Below, piece after piece: positions 13,253 to 25,740 of a stretch of DNA of 64,000 nt. The translations under genes were made by a program, and so were the position numbers. This DNA is from Callaeas wilsoni (Eukaryota; Chordata; Aves; Passeriformes; Callaeidae): assembly GCA_013398955.1 (NCBI GenBank), contig VWPU01011592.1, forward strand, positions 1 through 64,000. The letters are read 5' to 3'. A model generated the notes under the pieces. It was not told where the DNA came from. It searched no databases and was given only the letters and a program-made list of their open reading frames with translations. Numbering within the stretch: position 1 is the first letter of the stretch; the number at the start of each line of letters is the position of its first letter.

Positions 13253-15261
13253 TTTTTTGAACTAATACTCTAAATCCGTAGGTTTCCCTAAGAAATCTTG
13301 AGCTATTTATTGCAGGTTTGATAATAAATAATTTCAACTATTGTATTAATGCCAGCTGAATAGCTGGTATCACTGGCTGGCTTGTGACAGGACTGTTGAG
13401 GTGTGCAAGAGGTTCCTTTTCTCTGTTTATTTCTGTAGTTATTAACTTGTGAGAAGAATGCAGCAGAAGCAATAAATCTGTTGTCATGGTGCCTCCTGTT
13501 CAAGACTTTTTACAAAAACCTGTTAACTTTCATACCACCCCTACATTATGCAACAGGTTTTAGTTTCACCTGTAAGAGGCAAGTGTTGTAGCTGCGGCTG
13601 CCGGTGGTTCTAGCAGTGTCTCAGAGCTGATAGTGTGCACTGAACATTAGTGAGAGCTGCAGGTCTGGACAATGGTGTGGCTCTGCTTTTCGGATGCCTG
13701 AGAAGCATTTTTGGCTGGCATGCTTTGAACAGGAGTCCTCTGCAGGTCCTGTATAGAATCAGTCCATTAAGAGTTGAAAGGGGGTAAAAGGTAGCTTTTT
13801 TACAAAGCATATATTGGTTTTGGTTGTGCACATCTTTCTGACTGCTTTCTAGTAAAAACCACATACAGATGTTGTCATCTTTACTTCTCAAATTAGCTTC
13901 GCTACATGATTACGTATGTCAAAGATACATCTTAACATACAGTCCCGAGGAGCCTACGGGAGGATGGCCACACCGCAGTGGGGGAATGAGCATGGGCGTT
14001 AGAGGTGATGTGCCCAAGGCAGAGGGGTGGCTGGGGAAGCAGGAAGGCCCAGCCTCACTAGGCCAGGGCTGCCACAGCTGTAGGGCCCTGCCCCTCTGCT
14101 CCAGTGGCAGCTGCTACGTCGATGGGTCCTCGGTGGCTTTTGTTTACAGCAAGTGGACACACTCCTGTGCTTTCCCATAAGGATTTTCTGTTACATATGT
14201 GCAGTCTCCCATCACTTTAATTGTCTTTATTTCAAATACTGATGTGAAATACGGGAGAGAAATACCCCTAATGATGGGCCGGGTTTGAAAATTCACTTCT
14301 CTGTCAAATACACAAAGGACTATTTGAATGCTTCTTTCTATGGTGCATTCTGGTTGGCTTTGAAAATTGGTTGAATAAATTCTTAATGCTCTTTTTTTTC
14401 CCCTGACATTTTTATTTGAGTTTTATATTCTGTGCCAGTTGTTCAGTCAATAAGAGGAGGAGGCATTGACATGTCCTGGAAGGCTCTGCCAGGAACTGGG
14501 TTATCATGCTGAGAGGCTGCTGTGAGTGTTTACCTATCGCAACGAAGGATCTTCTCATGCCATTTTATTATTAAACAATCTGTATTCCTCGCTTGAGCTT
14601 TTGGAGGCTCCCAGCAGTCCTGTCAGGCTAACCTTGTTGCTCAAGATGATTTTGTGCTCTTAGTTTGGTGAGTCAGCCAGGCAGTGGGGCACTGGCCGAA
14701 GCCTCGGCCATCCCATGATGAAGCCCTTCTACTGTGACACAAGCCAGGAGCCATAGCTGTGCTTCAGGAGCATGTGCATGCTTTTAGGTGACCTCATTTC
14801 TTGCTGGGGCTGTGGCACTGGCCCGTGCTGTGTGGGGCTGTCTGTGTGGAGCTGGTGAAGCTGCCCCAGGCTGGAAGATCTGTCTGGTGGTGCTTGGTTG
14901 TGCTCATTGTGCTCAAGTTGTATCTCAGCTGACTTCAGTCAAAATGTTTTTGGGTGGCTGCTGCCAGCGTACTTCCAGTTTTAACTACAAAAGAAATCAC
15001 TGTTGCTTGTTAGTGTTGGTTCTTGTAAGAAAATAGGGATTTGGACCACCAAAGCATGTGCTGCACCCAGGTGTGCTCTGCATACAGTGTTGAATTCTGT
15101 TTTTACAGTTTGTGTGTGTTTCTTGTGGACATTTCTGTCTTTTGCACAAATGACTCATCGCATAGTTAGTAGGAAATACTACCAGTGTTGGGACAGAATA
15201 AAAAGCAGCTATGGTTTAGCGTTAGTCCTTGTTTCCTTATGGTGATAGAGTTTTTTGCATT

Positions 15262-15386
15262 GAATCGTAGAATGGCTTGGATTGGAAGGAACCTTAAAGA
15301 TCATCTAGTTCCAATTCCCCTGCATGGGCAGGGAGGCCACTCTCTAGATCAGGTTGTTCAGGGCCCAGCCAGCCTGTACTTGAAAT
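15262..15386 (-). mobile_element. CR1 LINE 3' fragment, antisense
   Basis: It starts with GAATCGTAGAATGGCTTGGA, then ACCTTAAAGATCATCTAGTT and the CCCTGCATGGGCAGGG block. This is the reverse complement of the avian CR1 3' end, truncated after about 125 bp. Confidence 0.92.
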
Positions 15387-15451
15387 AGCACGTGGAATAT
15401 TTTTAAACCAAGTCAAGAAACAATTTGTTCTAGAACAGTAATGAAATTACA

Positions 15452-15483
15452 CAATAATAATAATAATGATGATAATAATAATG
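15452..15483. repeat. AAT/GAT microsatellite
   Basis: An interrupted AAT trinucleotide run with two GAT units in the middle. Confidence 0.95.
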
Positions 15484-16865
15484 CTTGGCCTTGGTTTTGT
15501 TTTTGGCTGTGGAAACCATGCTAAAGTTTTTTTGAAACAGAGTTTTGTGAACATCTGATGTCTTCAGTTAGTCCCTTTGACTTACGTGTGCTTACTTGGA
15601 TCATAGCATCTCTTTCTTTCAAAAATATAGTTATATCTATCGTTTTATTTAATATCAGTGTACATGCACTGCAAATTGAAGAAAGTTTTTCTTTGTATCA
15701 TTACATCAAACCTTGAAATTCCTATAGAGCTGCTAGCAACCATTTGCTTGGGGTATGCTTCTAGAGTTTTTAAGTTGCATTTTCATTGTTTTCATCCTTT
15801 GAAAGTCAGAAATCAAATTTGTCCAGCTTATTCCATTTAAATGTGTGCAGATTTTGCCTGGAATAGAGTTAATCTTGTAAACACGATGTCCTAAGTTTAA
15901 ATCCAGAATATAACCCGTACTGGCTGCTATGAAGAATAGCAACTCTACTCCAGCTGAAACCAGCACATTCTCCACCCCTTCTTCCATCTAGATGCAGTGC
16001 ATTCTTATTATCCATGAACCCCCTTCCCATTCTTTGATATAATACACAGATATCATTCCCATAGTCTATGGACTACCCCTGTGAAATGTCTGTAAAGTGT
16101 CCGTAAATGTCCATTGAGTTCCTTTAGTCCATGACTTTGGGCTCCATCTGTTAGAGTGGTCTCTCGGGGCAGGAGAGGTGGTGGTTTCTGTGGAGTTGCT
16201 GGGCACCAAAGCCAGCTCAGTTCGGGTCACTGCTTGTCATGCCCAGCCTTGGGCAGCAACTCAGCCCTGTGCAGCCGCTCGCTCGCTGAACTGGAAGAGT
16301 AAAAGTGAGAAAACTCGTGGGTTGGGATAAAGACATTTTGGTAGGTATAGCAAAAGCCATGCACACGAGCAAAGCAAAACAAGGAATTCATTCACCACTT
16401 CCCATGGGCAAGCAGGTGTTCAGCCATTTGCAGGAGAGCAGGGCTCCATCATGTGTTACGGCTGCTGGGGAAGACAGACTCCACAACTCCGAATGTGCCC
16501 CTTTCCTCCTTTTCCCTTAGGGCTTTATGTTGAGCATGATGCCGTGTAGTCTGGAATATCCCTTGGATCAGTTGGGGTCAGATGTCCTGGCTCTGTCTCC
16601 TCAAAACTACTTCTGTGCCCCCAGCCTCCTCGCTGGTGGGGTGGGGTGAGAGGCAGAACAGGCCTTGATTCTGTGTAAGGAATAAAGAAAACATCCTTGA
16701 ATTCGTTAACACTGTTTCCAGGACAAATCTAAAACATAGCCCAATACTAGCTACTGTGAAGAAAATTAACTCTGTCTCAGGCAAACCCAAAATAGTATTT
16801 TATGATGAAAAAGCAATGTAGTATCTCTTTCGATTTTATAACTGTAACTGAATTTATTCTTGTAG

Positions 16866-17025
16866 GTGTAGCGTCTATGACTGTGCCAGTGTACATCGCA
16901 GAAGTGGCTCCACCGCACTTACGAGGCAGATTAGTCACCATTAACACTCTCTTCATCACTGGAGGGCAGTTTTTCGCAAGTGTTGTTGATGGAATCTTCA
17001 GCTACCTCGCGAAGGATGGATGGAG
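16866..17025 (+). CDS. SLC2A13: SLC2A13 internal exon (TM4 end, loop, TM5); second coding exon by comparison with the mammalian gene
   Basis: This exon encodes part of the proton-coupled myo-inositol transporter HMIT, a 12-TM major facilitator protein of the plasma membrane and intracellular vesicles, best known from brain. The 160 bp supply the last 2 nt of a Gly codon, 52 full codons ([16 protein letters not shown]...AKDGW) and 2 nt of the next Arg codon. The stretch holds the end of TM4, the sugar-porter signature E-x-x-P-x-x-x-R-G in the TM4-TM5 loop (EVAPPHLRG) and TM5 ([21 protein letters not shown]). It is near-identical to my recollection of mammalian SLC2A13; the human protein reads EVSPPNLRG here. 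The acceptor is TTCTTGTAG|GT and the donor is GGAG|GTTTGT. The donor is weak against GTRAGT, but the phase matches the next exon exactly (AG + G = Arg). Read-through would add only six residues after Arg before a stop at 17045-17047. Confidence 0.97.
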
Positions 17026-17497
17026 GTTTGTGAGCCTTCCTTGCTAAAAGCAAGCTGGCGTAGTCGTGATTTGGTTGACAGCTATTATAATTCTTGTTGG
17101 TAAAACTGAATTTACATAGAAAGTGGTAGAACTGTATACTAAAACGGAGTTTCAATAATTAAATCTTGCCAAAATAGATCCATACTGCTTTCGCTTAATA
17201 TTCACAGTATGCGCAGGTTTTTTGACTTTACTAAACTTTAAAGTGGGAGAGTAATAAACATGCATCACAAGCTTAAATGATTGTCATGATGTTTATGAAA
17301 GTAGCTTGCCTTTTGCATTTAGAATAATTACATGCTGATTTTTCAAAAGGCAAATTTCCAGTAAGTAATATGCTGTACGTGCAAGATGGAGGTGAATTTT
17401 GATTATTCTTAATCTGAGAAGTGGTAATCTATCAGAATTGAAGGATATTGTAGCATAAATTTATTGTTAAAAGTGTATGTTATAAAATAATAAAAGT

Positions 17498-17750
17498 CTA
17501 TTTTCTGGGCGGCACAAACCCAGTTCTCTCAGCCTCTTCTTTTGTGTCACATACTCCAGTTGTGCAACTGTCTTAATGATCCATTGTTATTCCTGGTCTG
17601 CAGCTTTCTCTTATATTTGTAGTCTTAGTCTTCCAAGCGCAGCATGGTGTGTTGAATAGTGAAGGGCAATTGTTTCTGCAGCCTGCTGGCATGTGCTGGG
17701 TGACTTTTGCTAAGGCAGTAAGGCTGTGGTTTATGTATGTGCCAAGTACT
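17498..17750 (-). mobile_element. Ancient CR1 LINE fragment, antisense
   Basis: A strongly decayed copy. ACAAACCCAGTTCTCTCAGC is followed by ATACTCCAGTTGTGC, GTGTGTTGAATAGTGAAGGG and a CTGCTGGCATGTGCTGGG block. These stand in the same order as the CR1 antisense landmarks 'aacccagctctctcagcc', 'gtgctccagcc', 'gtgttgagtagagggg' and 'gacctgctggccacgctc'. The boundaries are approximate and the element is inert. Confidence 0.62.
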
Positions 17751-19017
17751 CTTCTGCTGGATTGAGTGAAGTCAAACTTTCTGTGAAGAAACAGGCTACC
17801 ACCCCAGTGGTGAGGTATCCAGGTATTTCAGCTGCAATGCTGTTAATTGGGGATGGTGTACTGTCTCAGTTTATTGCAACCTAAGGCTGAGCAGGCAAGA
17901 GTACAGATGGTCCATCACTTGGAAGGAGTGGACAGCAAATGCATGGAGAGAAATCACAAATATTTACTCCTGAGTCATTACATATAAGATGGAACATTAC
18001 AGCAATTATTTTATCTGTTACTGACTGGATGGCTAAGCACTGGAGTGCTGCAATAAACAGTAAGGAACTTTCATTTTTCTTTGCTCTTCTTGTTCTTGGA
18101 AATGCTGGATATTAAATTAAAGCTAAGCCAAAGAAAACAAATATTTAATATGACCCTTATGTCAGGTTAGCTTTATAAACCCTGCTAATGCCATCTTAAT
18201 AGTATTGCAGCAGTATGTCAGAGAAGGAGAAATGGTACAGCAGACTTATTAAATTTCATGCTGGATTTTTTCAGGTCTGCTAGACATCTGGCTTCAAACG
18301 CAAAGTCTTGTAATCTGTGTAGGAAAGAACTATATTAGATTTCTGAAAGCTGGTTCACTACATGAAATGTCTAAAATTGCCTGCTTTTACTCTGAATTGA
18401 TTATATCAAAATGGCTTGCTCTGAAAATTACAACAACTCTAGAACCTGCAATGGATGTTCTTTCTCAACAAAACATTTTCTTTCTGGCCTGCTCCTTTTA
18501 CTCAACTTTGGCCAGAATTTTGCAGATTGGAAACTAACTTTAGTGAGAGAGCACTGTCTGTACGTTTCTTTCTTATCTGGCCTGTGATAAACAATCCAAT
18601 AGAATCCAACTGGTAACTTTCACAGGCTGGATCAAACTTTTCAGGAGCCTTGATTAATTTTGATCATTTTAGATGATCGCAGGCACCCAACTGCTTAGTT
18701 CTGGAGGCTCTGGTTCATTTAAGTGACTGCAGGGCTTTGGAGGAGCAGAAATTCAAGTAATTGGAGTCTGAAGGACTAAATCTATGTACTTAGATGCATT
18801 AAAGTGTACTTTTGCATGCACTTTGACAGGATACAGCCGTTATTTTTAATCTCTATGAGTTTGTTTTACTCTTCATTTGAAATAGAAAAGGCTTTCTAAA
18901 TACCACTCCAATGAAGATATTGAATCTACAATTTGGTGAACTTCAGTGGTCTATGTATTTTGTATACAGCTACCAAAATGTTTGTGGAGCAGGAAAAGCG
19001 TAGGAAGAAATGAGGCC

Positions 19018-19074
19018 ATTAATGAATGAGAGCATTAGTGAATGAGGAATGAGAACATTAGTGAATTAGTGACA
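19018..19074. repeat. Short minisatellite, ATTA(A/G)TGAATGAG type
   Basis: Three imperfect copies of a unit built from ATTAGTGAAT plus GAG-rich spacer, at about 19018, 19034 and 19057. Confidence 0.75.
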
Positions 19075-20860
19075 CTGTTAGATATGTTGACTGAAGACTA
19101 CTCAGCTAATAAGCCTTCCACAGACTTTGTGGTTTGAATTTATTTTCTTTCTTATGCTTTTCTTTTTTAACTAATGATGAGCTATATAATTCTTAAGGTG
19201 TTACCAAAAAAAAAAAAAAAGAGAGCTGCTCACTGAGCTCTTTCTAGAGCAAGTTTTGCTTGTATGACATTTGGAAATTTTGGATTAGGAACTTGAGGGT
19301 TCAGCTGAGGTTGGGAAGGCTGGTCTGCATGCACATTGTCCTGGGATGGCCATCCTCTTTGCATTGCCTTTTGGGTATTCTTTTTACCATTCTCCACTTT
19401 TCTGCCTGTTGTACTGCCCATGTTTTTCTTCATTAAATCCACAAATGCCTCTAAGAAAGTATTTTTCCATTTTTACTCAAAATGAATTTGGACTTGACAA
19501 ATACATTTGGTTCATTGCCCTAACATAAGGTTTTCAATAATGGTTGTTCTCTCCTTCCTACTCAGTTAGCAGTCTCATGCATGCTTTATAAAAAGATCCA
19601 GGTAAGAGACTGCAGAATCACCTGTGAAAGCATGCATCCTGGGGTGTGGAGAGAGGAGCTAGAGGACAGATTAGCAAATCTCCTTAATCTCCTGACTGAT
19701 GGCAAGGTGTGAATCTGTTTATGAGTATAGGCTACCTCAGTATTCAGAGGGACTGGTTTTTGGAGGTGTTTTAATGATTATATCCACTGATACGAAACTC
19801 ATGATAACAGCAATAATGTACAGGTGACACCAGCACTGTTTAAAGTCTTTAATGAAAGTGAAAAGAATCTGGGTGAAGTGTAAATGGGAAAAGGTCAGAT
19901 TTAAAAAGCAGAATAAAAGTATACATTGTTCTGCAATTCTTTTTATCTTTTTATTGTTTTATTGAAGAAATATAAAAATGTGATGTGTATAGACCAGAGC
20001 CACCCATGAAAATAGGTGATGTGCTTGTCTTCCACAGCCTTTTCCCTCACTTTGGATGGAGCAAATAAACCTGCCTGGGTGTTGCCACAGGTGTCAGTGC
20101 TGATCCTTGGAAGCATAACTGTGCTTTTACCAGTGGTAATTGTCTGTTGAGTACAGAACTCGCCTTAGTGCTGTAAATAGTAACGCTTGGGCATCTAAAA
20201 TGCAGTTTTGATTTAAAACCTAACACTGCATCTGACTGAAGATTTAAAAGCAGACTCTCTAAAAGATCTGGTGTCAATTGCTGTGCTGGTGAAATTAACT
20301 AATTTCAGTGTTTCTGCTTATAGTCAGAAATTTTCAAAATTAAAACTGGCAAATGTGTCTGTGTGTATGTACTACTGACCAAATTATGCATTTTTCTCTG
20401 GCTGGTTTTTTTTGTTTGTTTGTTTTTAATATGTTGGTGAAACAATTAGCAGGATTTCAATCTCATTTTTGACATCAACAGTACCTGGTTTTCTCCATGC
20501 ATTTGCTTTCTCTTTCTGTTGATTGTTGTCACTGAAGAGTTTATCAGTTTCCAAACTAGTGGAATATTTTAGGATTTTTATTTAGTCTAACTTAATGTCC
20601 TCAGGGCCAGTGGCACTAGAGTCAGTGGTGGCAGAATAGTCAACGTATCCCTGAGATTTCCTGGAAATGAAGGAAAAGCTCATGTTTTCTAAAATACATG
20701 CAGAATATGATTCTTGTCCCCTTAACTTACATGAGAAAGAATATGAGGAGTGGGAGATTTCATCTCTAAATATGGTTTGAGTAGCCATAACTGAATCTTC
20801 TCATAGTGTGCTTTTCTAGGCAAATACTAGATATTTATCTCTTTTCTTATATATTTCCAG

Positions 20861-21069
20861 GTACATGCTGGGCCTGTCGGCTGTGCCAGCAGTTATACAG
20901 TTTCTCGGATTCCTGTTTCTTCCCGAAAGTCCCCGCTGGCTCATTCAGAAAGGCCAGACTCAGAGAGCACGGAGAATTCTGTCTCAAATGCGTGGCAACC
21001 AGGCAATTGATGAGGAGTATGACAGCATCAAAAACAACATTGAAGAAGAAGAAAAAGAAGTTGGAGCAG
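20861..21069 (+). CDS. SLC2A13: SLC2A13 internal exon (TM6 and intracellular helical loop)
   Basis: This 209-bp exon gives 1 nt completing Arg, 69 full codons, then 1 nt of an Ala codon. It encodes TM6 ([19 protein letters not shown]), the GLUT/sugar-porter signature PESPRW directly after TM6, and the basic then acidic cytoplasmic loop between the two six-helix halves ([19 protein letters not shown], then [18 protein letters not shown]). The PESPRW motif and loop identify a GLUT family member, and the poly-Glu loop and overall identity identify HMIT specifically. The acceptor is TATATTTCCAG|GT, with a good pyrimidine tract, and the donor is GCAG|GTATGC. The next exon completes Ala (G|CT). In mammalian HMIT this protein also carries trafficking signals that hold it inside the cell; those termini are not in this window. 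Confidence 0.97.
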
Positions 21070-24000
21070 GTATGCTGAATACTTGTTGGCCACTCTGTCT
21101 ATCAATGAGGAGATAAAAATCAGAAGAAATGTTGAAGTTGTAGCCTGTGGGAACTTGATGTTTTGCTTTATCTTGTCTGTTTTGCTCTTTGAAGTATTTC
21201 ATGTACTGGTAGCTTCAAAAATGAAGATATTTCTATGATCCTGCACTTCTAAATTAGTTTCTGATTTCTTAAGTGAGGGAAGAGTAAAGTTGTGTAGGAT
21301 TCTAAGTTTATACCACCTACACTTATGTGAGAATTGATTTCAGAATATTGATCAGTTTAAGAATGCACATCTCCAAGAGTGGAAATAAACAAAGTAAAGT
21401 CTGATTTCTTTCATCAGTGGAAAAGGCCAAACAGACATCAGGGAGGTCAGAAGGCATTGTACATGCCTCAATTATCCAGAGGCCCCTTCCCAGCAAACTG
21501 TATTCTAGACAACGAGCCTTTGAAAAGATGTACAAAACGAGACCTGTAATACAGAGATTCTTTTTCTGTAAAAGCAACTTCTGAAAGTCCTTTTGATCTG
21601 TCCTCAAGAGAATAAGGCACCAAAATCAAATCCTTTTTTCACTCTTTTGTATCTTTATGTCATATTTGCTCAAAACTTTGTGTTCATGTGTGTACTTACA
21701 AAACGAGATTACCATTTGATTGACTTTCTGTACTCTGCATATTTTTTCTTTGCTTTCTGCTGGAAGCGTTGACCTGAGAATGTCAAGTAAGGCTCTTAAG
21801 TAAGAGTTATTGATAGGAAAATACTGTAACTTCTCAGAGCTAGTGGAAAGAAAAATGGATGTTACTTTATGTCTGTGTAAATTGAGATTCAGCATCTCAT
21901 AATACCTATTCCCACTGCCTCACTGAGTTTGTCTTTGAACCTTACAATAAATAATTATGTGTCTGGAAAAAGTTATTTGGCACATAGTTGAAGGATTTTC
22001 AAAATATTCATCACTAATGCAGAGCAGGGCTGGGTTTTTTTCCTTGCATTATGTTTTTGAGCCTTTGGATACCTTTTTTTCCCAATTCTTTGAGGTTGGG
22101 AAATGAAGTTCATTAAAGCTAATTTGTTAAAAAGATGAAGTGGATATTCATAGAACAGCTTGGGCTTAAGAGTCCTGTGCTTAGGTTCTTCATTCTAATT
22201 AGGGATTGTGCTATTCAGTTCTGTGAAAAATGACTTAATGTCTAGTACTAAAGTTTAATGCTTTGTGGAATAAAAGGAACAGGCATTTGGTCTACTCAGT
22301 CCCTTGTTTTCCATCACTGGGCTATAGGGTATGACCTTGCTTGTCGCTCCCGTATCTTTTGTCATGATGCTTTTTGACGACTGTGAATCAAATGTGGTGT
22401 TGTAGGTGCAGTAGGAGTGACTCCATTGTTAAATCAGTCCTCTATGTATTTGTAACTTGGACTGGGACACTGATTGTGTCAACAATCAATGAGGTCGTTG
22501 TCAGGGATATGCAGGTCTCGGTTTCCCCCACACATTTCTGCAAAAACTTTCTGTGTTCCTGGAGTTTAGTTAAATCAAATGCATTCCTAGAAGAAAGGTT
22601 GGTTACAGACAATCAATTTTGCTCTCAGGTAATCTGCAGCTTCAGAGTTGTTACCCAAGGGCATTAAAAAAACGAGGGTAATTACAAGTATATGCTGTCC
22701 CATTTGTTATAAATGCTTAGCAGACAGGCATTGGACAGCTATAGTCACTTTTGATTTTGATTATAATTGTACTTATTTCACTCAAGATCTTCATTGTTGT
22801 AAAGAGATACATTGTGTGTCAGCATCATGACATATATTGCTTTTGTTACCTTTCCATGACTTACAGGTGGTGTTAAATTGTAATTGCTTTCATTTCTCAA
22901 GGAGTTGTCTGGATCCCCAGTATTGAATTTTGCTTGTGTAGTGCAAAAGCAACTTTCTTTTCATGGTTTCATTGGCAGGTTTTCAGGTATTGACAACTTA
23001 AACGTGTGCTTCTGAAAAAACTCTGCATTTTATTTTCCTATGGGTATATTAGTTGTGGGGTTTTTTGTTTGCTTGGGGTTTTTTATCTATATTAATGTAA
23101 AATTTTTTTATTAATTTCTCCTACTTGTGGCAGACTGTTTTAAAATGCTAGTTAATAGCAATTGACAGATGACTGTAATTCATATTAGACATTTTGAACC
23201 TCATTCCAGTTTCACAAAAAACTTTAATAAACCTGAACTGACAGTGTGTGTACATGACATTCAAGGAAAGATGACTTCGCAGATTGAGAGTCATCTGGCT
23301 TACTTTTAGGTAAAAGTGCCTTTTCCTTTCCTGTCTTTTTCTTTCTTGAGAAAGGACAGATGTTCTTTTTCATTGACTGATACACAAGCATCTTTGCCAG
23401 TTCCTTAGGGCATCACTTTCTAAGTGAAACTAAAACTGTGTTTGACGCCTTCTCTGCAAGGGAGTAGCACAGGGTAGCCCTTAACACATTCTCCAGTCCC
23501 ACACTAAAGAACTGTAATGCCTTTTGTAACTGTTTCATCAACTGTTCTCATCAGGGAGGAGTGAATCATAGGGAAACTTCATCTGTATTGTTTAAGCTAC
23601 TTTAAATTTTGGTTTAAATGTGTGTCATAAAACTAGAGAACTTAATTGTATTTTTCACATGGTCATCAAGCAGCTTCTGTCTTCAAAATGACAAAAATGC
23701 CTTCGGCAACAAACTTCTCCTTCAGAAGTCTTCTGTACAGTTATGGGATACCTGTTCAGTGAATGATTCACATTTCTGCATCCTTTCCAATATATTCAAT
23801 CAAATCAGTGCTGCTGATACTGCTAAGCAGCTTATATTTTAGCATTTTGAGATTGACATCAGGAAAAGAATGTATCTTTTTGACAAATACTTTCCTCATG
23901 ACTGGTTATGCAAATGACATTTTTTCTGGCAGTCATGGATACTGCTTTCGCATGCTCTGTTCTGTACTTGCAGTGTGACTTCTGGTGCTGTAACCTTGCA

Positions 24001-24516
24001 TTTTGAGAAGTGGAGGGGGGAGGGCATTGCATTCTGCAGTAATATTGCAATACAAGTCAAATCTTGGTCATCTTCTAATCATCATCTGTTAACATCAGCT
24101 CTCAGATGCTGTAGTGCAAAAACAAACTGTCGATAGGAAAATTGGAATGAGGAAGATTTTAGAAAAAGAGTGTTCCCCAAGAGTTGTGCAAAGAGTAGTT
24201 TATAGGTGCAGAGTGCCCTTCGCCTTCAAATATGCTGTGAATCTCACAGATTCCCCAGTGCTTGGCTTAGGTTCTGAAGCCTCATGGAGAGAAAAGGGAG
24301 AGAATGGTCAGAAGGGGTTTGCAGTTGAGAGAAAGATCAAAGACATTGCTGGGAGAGCATTCTGGCACAATTCTTCGTAGGAAAACAAGTCTGACTCACA
24401 CTGCTCCTGAATTGTAGTTTTTAGTACAGTTAAGGCAGAGGTTCTGTACTGCACCTTAGTTAAAAATAGGCAATCAAATCATAGCAAGGCAGGTAAGCAC
24501 TGGCACGGGGGTTTAA

Positions 24517-25740
24517 TCATAGAATCATAGAAACATGGAATGGTTAGGGATGGAAAGGACCTTAAAGATCATCTAATTCCAATCCCCCTGCCAAGGGCAG
24601 GAAACCTTCTACTACACCAGGTTACTCAGAGCCTCATCCAGCCTGGTCTTGAACACCTTCAGGGATGGGGAATCCAAAATCTTTTGGGCAACCTGATCCA
24701 GTGCCTCAACACCCCGACAGTAAAGAATTTCCTCTTAATATCCAACCTGAATGTACACTCCTTCATCATAAGGCCGTTCCCCCCATCCTGTCCCTACATG
24801 CCCTTGTAAAAAGTCCCTCTCCAGCCTTCTCGTAAGCCCCCCCTACATACTGGAAGGCTGCTCTAAGAGCTCTCCAGAGCCTTCTCTTCTCTGGGCTGAA
24901 CAGCCCCAACTCACTCAGTCTGTGTTTGTAGGAGAGGTGCACCAGCTGTGTCATCAGCTTATTGACCCTTCTCTGGATTCATTCCAGGTCCACATCTTTC
25001 TTGTACTGGCAGCCCTAGAGCTGGATGCGGTACTCCAGGTAGGGTCTCATGAGAGCAGAGTAGAGGGGAAGAATCACCTTCCTTGACCTGCTGGTCACAT
25101 CTCTTTGATGCAGCCCAATATATGGTTGGCTTTCTGGGCTGCTGGCACACACTGTTGGTTCATGTCCAGGTTTTTGTCCACCAAGACCCTCAAGTCCTTC
25201 TCCCCAGGGCTGCTTTCAATCCTGTTTTTGTGCTTGAGATTGCTGTGACCCTGCTGCAACACCTTGTGCTTGGCCTTGTTGAACTTTGTGAGGTTCTCAC
25301 ACACCCACCTGTCAAGCCTGTCAGGATCCCTCTGGATGATATCCCCTTCCTCCAGCGTGTCAACTTCACCACACAGCTTGGTGTTGTTGGCAAACTTGCT
25401 GAGGATGCACTTGATCCCACTGTCCATGTCACCATCAAAGGTGTCACCATACTGACCCCTGAGGATTGTCACTCATCACTTCTCTCCACTCCAACACTGA
25501 CCTGTTGACTGCAAGTCTTTGAGTGTGACCATCCAGCCAATTTTTTATCAACTGAGTGGTCCATCTATCAAATCCATGTCTCTCCAGCTTTGGACAAGGA
25601 TGTCATGCAGGACCGTGTCAAATGCTTTACACAAGTCCAGGTGGACTGTGTAAATATCTGTGATATCTGTTGCCCTTCCCTTATCCACCACTGCTGTAAC
25701 CCCATCGTAGAAGGCCACCAAATTTGTCAGGCCATGGGTA
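24517..25740 (-). mobile_element. CR1 LINE, 1.2 kb, antisense, with ORF2 (reverse transcriptase) remnant
   Basis: The longest well-preserved CR1 in the window. The left end carries two tandem octamers (AATCATAGAATCATAG), then CCTTAAAGATCATCTAATTC and the standard untranslated blocks. The right part is the C-terminal half of the reverse transcriptase, read on the - strand; 25095-25472 is open for 125 codons. In the frame, the SKFANNTKLCG block is the RT palm motif that normally reads FADD, so both aspartates have become asparagine. KFNKAKHKVL, the following conserved block, and the DLRVLVDKNLDMNQQC block are intact. It is truncated at its 5' end near 25740, where CR1 similarity stops after the GGCCACCAAATTTGTCAGGC block. 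It inserted antisense to SLC2A13. Confidence 0.95.

Larger units (their letters stand above)
1..16865 (+). other. SLC2A13: SLC2A13 intron, 3' part (upstream of exon at 16866)
   Basis: This is the tail of the intron that follows the first coding exon, which lies outside the window. It is AT-rich non-coding sequence with no supported exon. Recognisable content is a 123-bp tandem duplication (1350-1595), CR1 tails at 1930-2107, 13154-13252 and 15262-15386, and an AAT microsatellite near 15450. The stretches 2108-13153, 13253-15261 and 15484-16865 contain only short frames with no domain, splice or codon support. Locally GC-richer patches near 6.9-7.2, 13.9-14.2 and 14.7-14.9 kb show nothing I can name. 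Confidence 0.85.
17026..20860 (+). other. SLC2A13: SLC2A13 intron between exons at 16866 and 20861
   Basis: A 3.8-kb phase-2 intron. It contains a decayed antisense CR1 (about 17498-17750), a small minisatellite (19018-19074) and an A18-like run near 19205-19221. I see nothing else in 17751-19017 or 19222-20860. Confidence 0.9.

Noticed and set aside
13869..14180. GC-richer patch with a 103-codon frame
   Set aside because: Few CpG, no promoter features, no recognisable product.
25083..25508. 141-codon + strand open frame
   Set aside because: It is the reverse-strand shadow of the CR1 reverse transcriptase remnant on the - strand.
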